Below are positions 1-7,020 of a stretch of 64,000 nucleotides of DNA, in pieces (position 1 is the stretch's first letter; each line of letters begins with the position of its first letter). The stretch is from Streptomyces angustmyceticus (GTDB lineage Bacteria; Actinomycetota; Actinomycetes; Streptomycetales; Streptomycetaceae): assembly GCF_019933235.1 (NCBI RefSeq), contig NZ_CP082945.1, positions 1,798,001 through 1,862,000 of the forward strand. The letters run 5' to 3'. Both the position numbers and the translations under genes were made by a program. A model generated the notes under the pieces. It worked only from the letters and a program-made list of their open reading frames with translations, was not told the origin of the DNA and ran no database searches.

Positions 1-2
1 GT

Positions 3-218
3 GAGGACGGGCGGACCGCGGTCTTCGAGGTCTACGGCATCCAGGTCTTCGACAAGCGGAAGTTCCCGGCCCGGAAGGTCTACGGCCGCACCGGACGCCC
101 CGAGCTGCGCGTCCTGACCTGCGGCGGCCCCTACGAGGCGGGCTCCGGCTACACGGGAAACGTGGTGGTCTTCGCCCGGATGACCACCACTGCCGGCGCG
201 GCACCCCGGAGCCGGTGA
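3..218 (+). CDS. Class F-type sortase, C-terminal fragment
   Basis: Only the last 71 codons lie in the window, so the gene starts to the left. The fragment carries the sortase catalytic-cysteine segment LTCGGPY at about fragment residues 42-48, preceded by PELRV and followed by a short hydrophobic strand (NVVVFAR) that matches the final strand of the sortase beta-barrel. In sortases this Cys and a downstream Arg, with a His that would be upstream of the window, carry out transpeptidation of a cell-wall sorting signal at the outer membrane face. The LTCGG form fits the single-domain class E/F enzymes common in Streptomyces. Class assignment is inference because the N-terminus is missing. Confidence 0.75.
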   Translation, partial: EDGRTAVFEVYGIQVFDKRKFPARKVYGRTGRPELRVLTCGGPYEAGSGYTGNVVVFARMTTTAGAAPRSR

Positions 219-264
219 TCCCCCACACTGTGAGCCGCCGTCTCACGATACGGATGGTCCCTCC

Positions 265-340
265 CCGGCCTCGCCACCACCCCGCCCGGCCTCGCCACCA
301 CCCTCGGCCTCCTCACCGTCCCGCCCGGCCTCACCGCCCC
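265..340. repeat. Degenerate pyrimidine-rich direct repeats
   Basis: Three copies of a unit beginning CCGGCCTCRCC start at 265, 286 and 325, so the spacings are 21 and 39 bases. The whole stretch is strongly C-rich on this strand. It lies between the sortase stop and the next gene. No function is evident; it may be a decayed low-complexity spacer. Confidence 0.35.
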
Positions 341-387
341 CTCGGCCCGGCCCCGGCCCTCCGCCCCCGGTGTGATGTGCTGGCCGC

Positions 388-984
388 ATGAGCATCTCGG
401 TCACCACGTGGTACCTCGAACAGACCTCGCGCGCCGACCTGTCCCCCACCTCGGGTCCCGCGCCCGACCGGGACGTCCGCATCCTCCGGTCCGAGGTGCC
501 GTCGCCCGAATTCAGCCGCTTCCTCTATACGGCGGTCGGCGGGGACATCACCTGGACCGACCGGCTGGCGTGGCCGTACGCACAGTGGGCGGCACATCTC
601 GGGCGCCCCGGCGTGGAGACCTGGGTGGCGCACGACCGCGGGACGCCGGCGGGGTTCATCGAGCTGGTGGCCGAGGGCGGCTCAGTGGAGATCGCCTACT
701 TCGGACTGCTCCCGGGCTTCCGCGGGCGCCGGATCGGCGGGTACCTGCTCGCGTACGGGACCGAGCGGGCCTGGGACCTGGCCGAGCGGTGGCCGGGGCT
801 GCCGCCGACCGAGCGGGTATGGGTGCACACCTGCAGCCTGGACGGCCCGCACGCGAAGGCCAACTACGAGCGGCGCGGCTTCCGGGTGTACGAGACCACG
901 GTGACCGAGGAGCCCGACGCACCGGCCCCGGGACCCTGGCCCGGCGCGGGCCCGCTGACGGCCGACGCACCCGCCGGGGAGTGA
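388..984 (+). CDS. GNAT family N-acetyltransferase
   Basis: This 198-residue protein has the GNAT fold pattern. The acetyl-CoA pyrophosphate loop is visible as RGRRIGGYLL near residues 112-121, preceded by the beta-strand segment VEIAYFGLLP. A C-terminal strand (NYERRGFRVYETTV) near residues 166-179 is the usual end of the domain. It would transfer an acetyl group from acetyl-CoA to an amine on an unknown substrate in the cytoplasm. The ATG at 388 has only a weak ribosome binding site. The gene is single and stands upstream of the sulfur operon with its own intergenic space, so no functional link is implied. Confidence 0.8.
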   Translation: MSISVTTWYLEQTSRADLSPTSGPAPDRDVRILRSEVPSPEFSRFLYTAVGGDITWTDRLAWPYAQWAAHLGRPGVETWVAHDRGTPAGFIELVAEGGSVEIAYFGLLPGFRGRRIGGYLLAYGTERAWDLAERWPGLPPTERVWVHTCSLDGPHAKANYERRGFRVYETTVTEEPDAPAPGPWPGAGPLTADAPAGE

Positions 985-997
985 CCGGCACCACAAC

Positions 998-1014
998 GTC
1001 TCGCCATACGAGAC
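998..1014. promoter_or_regulatory. Perfect inverted repeat upstream of the sulfur operon
   Basis: GTCTCG and CGAGAC form a perfect 6+6 base inverted repeat with a 5-base spacer, 63 bases upstream of the leader peptide ATG. Its position suggests an operator or activator site at the operon promoter. GTCTC-type palindromes recall sites reported for the IclR-like regulator NdgR, which acts on amino-acid and thiol genes, but that assignment is only a guess. Confidence 0.45.
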
Positions 1015-1076
1015 AGAGGCGTCCGGATTCTGGATAACGGTGGACTGGCCGGAGAGCGGCGTGACACGCTTCCGTC

Positions 1077-1160
1077 ATGTCTCGAGCTGGAATTGCCTTG
1101 GTGAGTCGGCGGCACGTCGACCTCGGCCGCATGTCCAGCGCCATTTGTCGGGCGGGCTGA
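1077..1160 (+). CDS. Cysteine-operon leader peptide (27 aa)
   Basis: A short ORF starts at ATG 1077 and encodes 27 residues including the motif SRRHVDLGRMSSAIC. The RRHVDLxR...C pattern is a recognisable class of actinobacterial leader peptide found ahead of sulfur and cysteine genes. The only Cys codon is the 24th (1146-1148), four codons before the stop, and a GC-rich hairpin follows at once. The likely job is to sense charged tRNA-Cys by ribosome stalling near the stop and so control readthrough or translation of the sulfite reductase operon. It is too short for standard gene finders. The peptide itself probably has no other role. Confidence 0.8.
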   Translation: MSRAGIALVSRRHVDLGRMSSAICRAG

Positions 1161-1161
1161 G

Positions 1162-1195
1162 GCTGCCCCCACCAGGGGCCACGGCCCCGGGCAGC
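1162..1195 (+). promoter_or_regulatory. Candidate attenuator hairpin after the leader peptide
   Basis: GCTGCCC (1162-1168) pairs with GGGCAGC (1189-1195), and inside it GGGGCC (1175-1180) pairs with GGCCCC (1183-1188). The nested stem begins two bases after the leader stop codon. A ribosome paused on the Cys codon would reach the base of the stem, which is the expected geometry for attenuation. No U-tract follows, which is normal in Streptomyces. Confidence 0.55.
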
Positions 1196-1376
1196 ACCCA
1201 GCACCACCACCGCACCTCCCGCCGTCCCCACCGTCGCGGACGCGCTGACACCCCTCGACCCGCAGACCTTCCGACGCGTGTGCCACGCGCCGCCTTTCGG
1301 TATGCCTGCGCAGGCCGTCGCGGGTGCCCGGCGCCCCGTCCGCATTCCTTGAGCCCGCCCAGAAGGACGTACATCC

Positions 1377-3074
1377 ATGGCCGCCTCCCCCGAACTCCCC
1401 GCAGCTGCCACGACCCGCCGCAAGGCCGGACGCCACCGCGGCGAGGGCCAGTGGGCCGTTGGTCACCACACGCCCCTCAACGGCAACGAGCAGTTCAAGA
1501 AGGACGACGACGGTCTCAATGTGCGGACACGCATTGAGACGATCTACGCCAAGTCCGGCTTCGACTCCATCGACCCCAACGACCTGCGCGGGCGGATGCG
1601 TTGGTGGGGCCTGTACACCCAGCGCAAGCCCGGGATCGACGGCGGCAAGACCGCGATCCTGGAGCCGGAGGAGCTGGACGACAAGTACTTCATGCTGCGG
1701 GTGCGCATCGACGGCGGACGCCTGAGCGTGGCGCAGCTGCGCGCCATCGGCGAGGTCTCCGAGCAGTACGCCCGCGGCACCGCGGACATCACCGACCGGC
1801 AGAACATCCAGCTGCACTGGATCCGTATCGAGGACGTCCCCGCCATCTGGGAGAAGCTGGAGGCGGTGGGCCTGTCCACCACCGAGGCCTGCGGCGACTG
1901 CCCGCGTGTGATCATCGGCTCCCCGGTGGCCGGCATCGCGGCGGACGAGATCATCGACGGCACCCCGGCCGTGGACGAGATCCACGAGCGGTACATCGGC
2001 AGCAAGGAATTCTCCAACCTGCCGCGGAAGTTCAAGACGGCGATCTCCGGCTCGCCCGTCCAGGACGTGGTCCACGAGATCAACGACGTCGCCTTCGTCG
2101 GCGTCGTCCACCCCGAGCACGGCCCCGGCTTCGACCTCTGGGTCGGCGGCGGCCTGTCCACCAACCCCAAGCTCGCCCAGCGCCTGGGCACCTGGGTGCC
2201 GCTGGACGAGGTCGCGGACGTGTGGGCCGGCGTCGTCGGCATCTTCCGCGACTACGGCTACCGCCGGCTGCGCACCCGCGCCCGGCTGAAGTTCCTGATG
2301 GCCGACTGGGGCCCGGAGAAGTTCCGCCAGGTGCTGGAGGACGAGTACCTCCAGCGCAAGCTGACCGACGGCCCCGCGCCCGAGGAGCCGCTCTCCCGCT
2401 GGCGCGACCACATCGGGGTCCACCGGCAGCAGGACGGCCGCTTCTACGTGGGCTTCGCCCCGCGCGTCGGCCGGGTCGACGGCACCACCCTGACCAAGAT
2501 CGCCGAACTGGCCGGCGCGCACGGCTCCGACCGGCTGCGCACCACCGTCGAGCAGAAGATGATCGTGCTCGACGTCGCCGAGGACCAGGTCGACTCGCTG
2601 GTCGCCGGGCTGGAGGCGCTGGACTTCCAGGTCACCCCCTCACCGTTCCGGCGCGGCACGATGGCCTGCACCGGCATCGAGTTCTGCAAGCTCGCCATCG
2701 TCGAGACGAAGGGCCGCGGCGCCTCGCTCATCGACGAACTGGAGCGCCGCATGCCGGACTTCCAGGAGCCGGTCACCATCAACCTCAACGGCTGCCCCAA
2801 CGCCTGCGCCCGTATCCAGGTCGCCGACATCGGCCTCAAGGGCCAGCTGGTCCTGGACGACGACGGCAACCAGGTCGAGGGCTACCAGGTGCACCTGGGC
2901 GGTGCGCTGGGCCTGGAGGCCGGCTTCGGCCGCAAGGTCCGCGGCCTGAAGGTCACCGCCGACGAACTCCCCGACTACGTCGAGCGGGTGCTGCGCAACT
3001 TCGAGGCGCAGCGCACGGACGGCGAGCGGTTCGCCCAGTGGGCGGCGCGGGCGGAAGAGGGTGCCCTCAAATGA
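1377..3074 (+). CDS. cysI: Nitrite/sulfite reductase (ferredoxin-type sulfite reductase)
   Basis: This 565-residue siroheme/[4Fe-4S] enzyme should reduce sulfite to sulfide with six electrons from ferredoxin, the last inorganic step of assimilatory sulfate reduction. The cluster/siroheme cysteines are C431, C437, C473 and C477 in the pattern CX5C-X35-CX3C (ACTGIEFC and GCPNAC). The two ferredoxin-like halves of the family are both present. Tyr80 and Cys172 are spaced like the Tyr69-Cys161 covalent pair of Mycobacterium tuberculosis SirA, which favours sulfite over nitrite. It is the first large gene of the operon behind the leader peptide. Its stop overlaps the ATG of the next gene (ATGA). 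Confidence 0.93.
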   Translation: MAASPELPAAATTRRKAGRHRGEGQWAVGHHTPLNGNEQFKKDDDGLNVRTRIETIYAKSGFDSIDPNDLRGRMRWWGLYTQRKPGIDGGKTAILEPEELDDKYFMLRVRIDGGRLSVAQLRAIGEVSEQYARGTADITDRQNIQLHWIRIEDVPAIWEKLEAVGLSTTEACGDCPRVIIGSPVAGIAADEIIDGTPAVDEIHERYIGSKEFSNLPRKFKTAISGSPVQDVVHEINDVAFVGVVHPEHGPGFDLWVGGGLSTNPKLAQRLGTWVPLDEVADVWAGVVGIFRDYGYRRLRTRARLKFLMADWGPEKFRQVLEDEYLQRKLTDGPAPEEPLSRWRDHIGVHRQQDGRFYVGFAPRVGRVDGTTLTKIAELAGAHGSDRLRTTVEQKMIVLDVAEDQVDSLVAGLEALDFQVTPSPFRRGTMACTGIEFCKLAIVETKGRGASLIDELERRMPDFQEPVTINLNGCPNACARIQVADIGLKGQLVLDDDGNQVEGYQVHLGGALGLEAGFGRKVRGLKVTADELPDYVERVLRNFEAQRTDGERFAQWAARAEEGALK

Positions 3075-3259
3075 GCGAGCGCGCGGCCCCGTTCTACTGC
3101 CCGTACTGCGGCGACGAGGACCTGCAGCCCTCCGAGGAGGGCCATGGAGCGTGGGAATGCCGGGCCTGCAGCCGGGCGTTCCGGCTGAAGTTCCTGGGCC
3201 TGCTGGCGCCCGGAGGCACCGGCCGGACCCCTTCCGCTTCCGACGGAGGTACCTCGTGA
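3071..3259 (+). CDS. Small two-CxxC protein between sulfite reductase and APS reductase
   Basis: The 62-residue protein starts at ATG 3071, overlapping the reductase stop, and ends by overlapping the GTG start of the next gene. It has two CxxC pairs, FYCPYCGDE near residues 8-16 and WECRACSRAF near residues 27-36, which form a rubredoxin-like or zinc-ribbon knuckle. Similar mini-proteins sit at this place in many Streptomyces sulfur operons. Translational coupling on both sides implies a role with sulfite reductase or APS reductase, perhaps as an electron carrier or metal-bound accessory. The function is unknown. Confidence 0.85.
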   Translation: MSERAAPFYCPYCGDEDLQPSEEGHGAWECRACSRAFRLKFLGLLAPGGTGRTPSASDGGTS

Positions 3260-3948
3260 CCACCGCTACCGACCTTCAGCAACTGGCCGAGCAGGCCGGC
3301 CGGGACCTGGAGGACGCGTCCGCCCTGCAGATTCTCGAATGGGCCGCCGAGACCTTCGGTCCGCGCTTCTGCGTCACCTCCTCGATGGAGGACGCGGTCG
3401 TCGCGCACCTGGCCTCGCGGGCCTTCCCCGGCGTGGACGTCGTCTTCCTGGACACCGGCTACCACTTCCCCGAGACCCTCGGGACCCGGGACGCGGTGGC
3501 CGAGGTGATGGACGTCAACGTCATCACCCTGACGCCGCGCCGGACGGTCGCCGAGCAGGACGCCGAGCACGGCCCGAAGCTGCACGACCGCGACCCTGAC
3601 CTGTGCTGCGCGCTGCGCAAGGTCGCGCCGCTGGAAGAGGGCCTGACCGGCTACGACGCCTGGGCGACGGGCCTGCGCCGGGACGAGTCGCCCACCCGGG
3701 CGAACACCCCGGTCGTCGGCTGGGACCCCAAGCGCCGCAAGGTGAAGGTCTCGCCGATCGCCCGCTGGACGCAGGCCGACGTGGACGCGTACGTCGCCGA
3801 GCACGGGGTGCTCACCAACCCGCTGCTGATGGACGGCTACGCCTCCGTCGGCTGCGCGCCCTGCACCCGCCGGGTGCTGGAGGGCGAGGACGCCAGGGCC
3901 GGCCGCTGGGCCGGGAGCAACAAGACCGAGTGCGGGCTGCACGGATGA
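3256..3948 (+). CDS. cysH: Adenylyl-sulfate (APS) reductase
   Basis: The 230-residue cytoplasmic enzyme reduces adenylyl sulfate to sulfite and AMP with thioredoxin. Cys117-Cys118 and Cys200-x-x-Cys203 (GCAPC) are the CC...CxxC ligands of the [4Fe-4S] cluster that mark APS-specific enzymes as opposed to PAPS reductases. The nucleotide-binding loop is VTSSMEDAVV near residue 36, and the C-terminal catalytic segment is ECGLHG, with the redox Cys. The GTG start at 3256 overlaps the previous stop (GTGA) and the enzyme ends by overlapping an in-frame ATG of the kinase gene. An APS kinase follows directly, so the operon holds enzymes that both use and phosphorylate APS. Confidence 0.93.
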   Translation: MTTATDLQQLAEQAGRDLEDASALQILEWAAETFGPRFCVTSSMEDAVVAHLASRAFPGVDVVFLDTGYHFPETLGTRDAVAEVMDVNVITLTPRRTVAEQDAEHGPKLHDRDPDLCCALRKVAPLEEGLTGYDAWATGLRRDESPTRANTPVVGWDPKRRKVKVSPIARWTQADVDAYVAEHGVLTNPLLMDGYASVGCAPCTRRVLEGEDARAGRWAGSNKTECGLHG

Positions 3949-3968
3949 CAGAGCATCAGGAGATATCG

Positions 3969-4502
3969 ATGACGGGCGCCACGATCTGGCTGACCGGTCT
4001 GCCGAGCGCGGGCAAGACGACTCTCGCGCACGAGCTGGCCGGCCGACTGCGCGGCGACGGCCACCGAGTGGAGGTGCTCGACGGCGACGAGATCCGCGAG
4101 TTCCTCTCCGCGGGCCTCGGCTTCACCCGCGAGGACCGGCACACCAACGTCCAGCGCATCGGCTTCGTCGCCGAACTGCTGGCGAGCAACGGCGTCAAGG
4201 CGCTGGTGCCGGTGATCGCGCCGTACGCGGACAGCCGGGAGGCGGTCCGCAAGCGGCACCAGGCGGAGGGCACCCCCTACCTGGAGGTGCATGTGGCGAC
4301 GCCCGTCGAGGTGTGCTCCGAGCGGGATGTGAAGGGGCTCTACGCCAAGCAGGCGGCCGGTGAGATCTCCGGCCTGACCGGCGTGGACGACCCGTACGAG
4401 GCGCCCGAATCGCCCGACCTGCGCCTCGCGTCGCACACCCAGACCGTGCAGGAGTCCGCGGCGGCGCTGCACGCGCTGCTCGCCGAAAGGGGACTGGCAT
4501 GA
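3969..4502 (+). CDS. cysC: Adenylyl-sulfate kinase
   Basis: APS kinase phosphorylates adenylyl sulfate with ATP to give PAPS. The P-loop is GLPSAGKT at about residues 10-17, followed by DGDEIR and the family loop RxxNVxRI (RHTNVQRIGF). I chose ATG 3969 because AGGAG lies about seven bases upstream; the overlapping ATG at 3945 would add eight residues (185 in all, against 177). The gene ends by overlapping the next start. Because the neighbour is an APS reductase, PAPS made here is probably for sulfotransferases or for balancing the APS pool and not for reduction. Confidence 0.92.
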   Translation: MTGATIWLTGLPSAGKTTLAHELAGRLRGDGHRVEVLDGDEIREFLSAGLGFTREDRHTNVQRIGFVAELLASNGVKALVPVIAPYADSREAVRKRHQAEGTPYLEVHVATPVEVCSERDVKGLYAKQAAGEISGLTGVDDPYEAPESPDLRLASHTQTVQESAAALHALLAERGLA

Positions 4503-5443
4503 CGACCGTCACCGCGGTGACCGGGAACGCCGGAGACGCCGACAACCCGTACGCCCTCTCCCACCTCGACGCCCTGGAGTCCGAGGCGGTGCACATCTTC
4601 CGCGAGGTGGCGGGCGAGTTCGAGCGGCCGGTGATCCTGTTCTCCGGCGGCAAGGACTCCATCGTCATGCTGCACCTGGCGCTGAAGGCGTTCGCGCCGG
4701 CCGCGGTGCCGTTCTCGCTGCTGCACGTCGACACCGGGCACAACTTCCCCGAGGTCCTCGACTACCGCGACCGCACGGTGGAGCGGCACGGCCTGCGGCT
4801 GCACGTCGCCTCCGTCCAGGACTTCATCGACCGCGGCGAGCTGCGCGAGCGCCCGGACGGCACCCGCAACCCGCTGCAGACCGTCCCGCTGCTGGACGCC
4901 ATCGAGAAGGGCCGCTTCGACGCGGTCTTCGGCGGCGGCCGCCGGGACGAGGAGAAGGCGCGCGCCAAGGAGCGGGTCTTCTCGCTGCGCGACGAGTTCG
5001 GCGGCTGGGACCCGCGCCGGCAGCGCCCCGAGCTGTGGCAGCTCTACAACGGCAAGCACTCGCCCGGTGAGCACGTGCGGGTCTTCCCGCTGTCCAACTG
5101 GACCGAGCTGGACGTGTGGCAGTACATCGCCCGCGAGAAGATCGAACTGCCCGCCATCTACTACGCCCACGAGCGCGAGGTCTTCGCCCGCAACGGCATG
5201 TGGCTGGCGCCCGGCGAGTGGGGCGGCCCCAAGGACGGCGAGAGCCTGGAGACCCGGCAGGTGCGTTACCGCACCGTCGGCGACATGTCCTGCACCGGTG
5301 CCGTCGACTCCGACGCCGGCACCATCGAGGCTGTGATCGCGGAGATCGCCGTGTCCCGCCTCACCGAACGGGGCGCGACGAGGGCCGACGACAAGATGTC
5401 CGAGGCCGCCATGGAGGACCGCAAGCGCGAGGGGTACTTCTAG
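4499..5443 (+). CDS. cysD: Sulfate adenylyltransferase subunit 2
   Basis: The 314-residue small catalytic subunit of ATP sulfurylase makes adenylyl sulfate from ATP and sulfate. The PP-loop is visible as LFSGGKDSIVML at about residues 45-56, and the family segments HVDTGHNFPE and GGGRRDEEKARAKERVFS follow. The C-terminus DRKREGYF is characteristic. ATG 4499 overlaps the kinase stop by four bases. CysD works as a complex with the GTPase CysN encoded two bases downstream. Confidence 0.95.
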   Translation: MTTVTAVTGNAGDADNPYALSHLDALESEAVHIFREVAGEFERPVILFSGGKDSIVMLHLALKAFAPAAVPFSLLHVDTGHNFPEVLDYRDRTVERHGLRLHVASVQDFIDRGELRERPDGTRNPLQTVPLLDAIEKGRFDAVFGGGRRDEEKARAKERVFSLRDEFGGWDPRRQRPELWQLYNGKHSPGEHVRVFPLSNWTELDVWQYIAREKIELPAIYYAHEREVFARNGMWLAPGEWGGPKDGESLETRQVRYRTVGDMSCTGAVDSDAGTIEAVIAEIAVSRLTERGATRADDKMSEAAMEDRKREGYF

Positions 5444-5445
5444 CC

Positions 5446-6807
5446 ATGAGCACGACCACGCACACCGACGCCCTGGACGCCGTCGACGCGGGTGCCGCCT
5501 CGCTGCTGCGGTTCGCCACCGCCGGGTCCGTCGACGACGGCAAGTCGACGCTGGTGGGGCGGCTGCTGCACGACTCCAAGTCGGTGCTGGCCGACCAGCT
5601 GGAGGCCGTCGAGCACGCCTCGCGCAACCGCGGGCAGGAGGCGCCCGACCTGGCGCTGCTGACCGACGGGCTGCGCGCCGAGCGCGAGCAGGGCATCACC
5701 ATCGACGTCGCCTACCGCTACTTCGCCACCCCGCGGCGCCGTTTCATCCTGGCGGACACCCCGGGGCATGTGCAGTACACCCGCAACATGGTCACCGGCG
5801 CCTCCACCGCCGAGCTGGCCGTGGTGCTGGTCGACGCCCGCAACGGCGTGGTCGAGCAGACCCGCCGGCACGCCGCGGTCGCCGCCCTGCTGCGCGTCCC
5901 GCACGTCGTGCTGGCCGTCAACAAGATGGACCTGGCCGACTACGCCGAGCCCGTCTTCGCCGCCATCGCGGAGGAGTTCACGACGTACGCGGCCTCGCTG
6001 GGCGTCCCGGAGATCACCGCGATCCCGATCTCGGCGCTGGCCGGCGACAACGTGGTGTCGCCGTCGGCGAACATGGACTGGTACGGCGGCCCGACGGTGC
6101 TGGAGCACCTGGAGACCGTGCCGGTCGTCACCGACCCGGGCGACGACCCCGGCCGTTTCCCGGTCCAGTACGTCATCCGTCCGCAGACCGCCGAGCACCC
6201 CGACTACCGCGGCTACGCGGGCCAGATCGCCTCCGGTGTGCTGCGCGTCGGCGACGCCGTGACCGTGCTGCCCTCGGGCCGGACGAGCACCATCGAGGCG
6301 ATCGACGCGCTCGGCCAGGCCGTGGACGTCGCCTGGGCGCCGCAGTCGGTCACCGTCCGGCTCGCCGACGACATCGACGTCTCGCGCGGCGATCTGATCG
6401 CCCCGACCGCCACCGCGCCGGGTGTCACGCAGGACATCGAGGCGACCGTCTGCCATGTCGCGGACCGTCCGCTGGCCGTCGGGCAGCGGGTGCTGCTCAA
6501 GCACACCACCCGCACCGTCAAGGCGATCGTCAAGGACATTCCGTCCCGGCTGACGCTGGACGACCTCTCCCAGCACCCGGCGCCGGGCGAGCTGGCCGCC
6601 AACGACATCGGACGGGTCGTGGTCCGTACGGCCGAGCCGCTAGCCCTGGACGCCTACGCCGACTCCCGCCGCACCGGCTCCTTCCTGCTGATCGACCCGG
6701 CGGACGGCACGACGCTGACCGCGGGCATGGCGGGCGACGCCTTCGCGCAGGCGGCCGCCGAGGCCGCGCCGGCCGACGGCGCGGACGACGAGGGATGGGA
6801 CTTCTGA
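5446..6807 (+). CDS. cysN: Sulfate adenylyltransferase subunit 1 (GTPase)
   Basis: The 453-residue EF-Tu-like GTPase drives ATP sulfurylase. G1 is GSVDDGKST near residue 27, the switch I region contains EREQGITID, G3 is DTPGH and G4 is NKMD. The beta-barrel domains continue to the C-terminus. There is no fused APS kinase domain, consistent with a separate cysC upstream. The start ATG 5446 lies two bases after the cysD stop. Length is as expected for the unfused form. Confidence 0.95.
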   Translation: MSTTTHTDALDAVDAGAASLLRFATAGSVDDGKSTLVGRLLHDSKSVLADQLEAVEHASRNRGQEAPDLALLTDGLRAEREQGITIDVAYRYFATPRRRFILADTPGHVQYTRNMVTGASTAELAVVLVDARNGVVEQTRRHAAVAALLRVPHVVLAVNKMDLADYAEPVFAAIAEEFTTYAASLGVPEITAIPISALAGDNVVSPSANMDWYGGPTVLEHLETVPVVTDPGDDPGRFPVQYVIRPQTAEHPDYRGYAGQIASGVLRVGDAVTVLPSGRTSTIEAIDALGQAVDVAWAPQSVTVRLADDIDVSRGDLIAPTATAPGVTQDIEATVCHVADRPLAVGQRVLLKHTTRTVKAIVKDIPSRLTLDDLSQHPAPGELAANDIGRVVVRTAEPLALDAYADSRRTGSFLLIDPADGTTLTAGMAGDAFAQAAAEAAPADGADDEGWDF

Positions 6808-6809
6808 GC

Positions 6810-6911
6810 ATGCTCAAGGACGTCTTCTCGACCTTCGCCAAGGAGGGCGGCCGCGTCGGCAGCGGCGCCCTGGGCAGCGGGCAGGGCGGAGTCGGCCGAT
6901 GTGTGCGCTGA
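6810..6911 (+). CDS. Possible 33-aa coupled mini-ORF after cysN
   Basis: An ATG two bases after the cysN stop opens a 33-residue frame beginning MLKDVFSTFAKEGG and then rich in glycine. The tight spacing would allow translation by reinitiation. I see no known domain, and it may simply be the eroded start of a former gene or a chance frame. It ends 109 bases before the sulfonate transporter gene. Confidence 0.3.
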   Translation: MLKDVFSTFAKEGGRVGSGALGSGQGGVGRCVR

Positions 6912-6949
6912 CGAGGCACGGCTCCGTATCCACCGCACCACCCTTCCGA

Positions 6950-6963
6950 AGATCGATCGATCT
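6950..6963. promoter_or_regulatory. 14-base perfect palindrome before ssuA
   Basis: AGATCGATCGATCT is a perfect palindrome 58 bases upstream of the GTG start of the sulfonate binding protein. A GGGCGC/GCGCCC inverted repeat follows at 6967-6988. The site could be an operator that gives the ssu genes an internal promoter. It could also be chance, since it is a run of GATC units. Confidence 0.35.
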
Positions 6964-7020
6964 GCCGGGCGCGCCATAGCAGGCGCCCAGCGACCCGGCC
7001 CTCCGAGAGGAACCCCTCCC

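Noticed and set aside
1324..1725. Alternative plus-strand frame overlapping the start of sulfite reductase
   Set aside because: It is out of phase with the reductase, has no motif and is explained by GC-rich codon structure.
864..2522. A 552-codon minus-strand frame over sulfite reductase
   Set aside because: The plus strand encodes the reductase with all cluster cysteines, and this frame has no motif or ribosome binding site.
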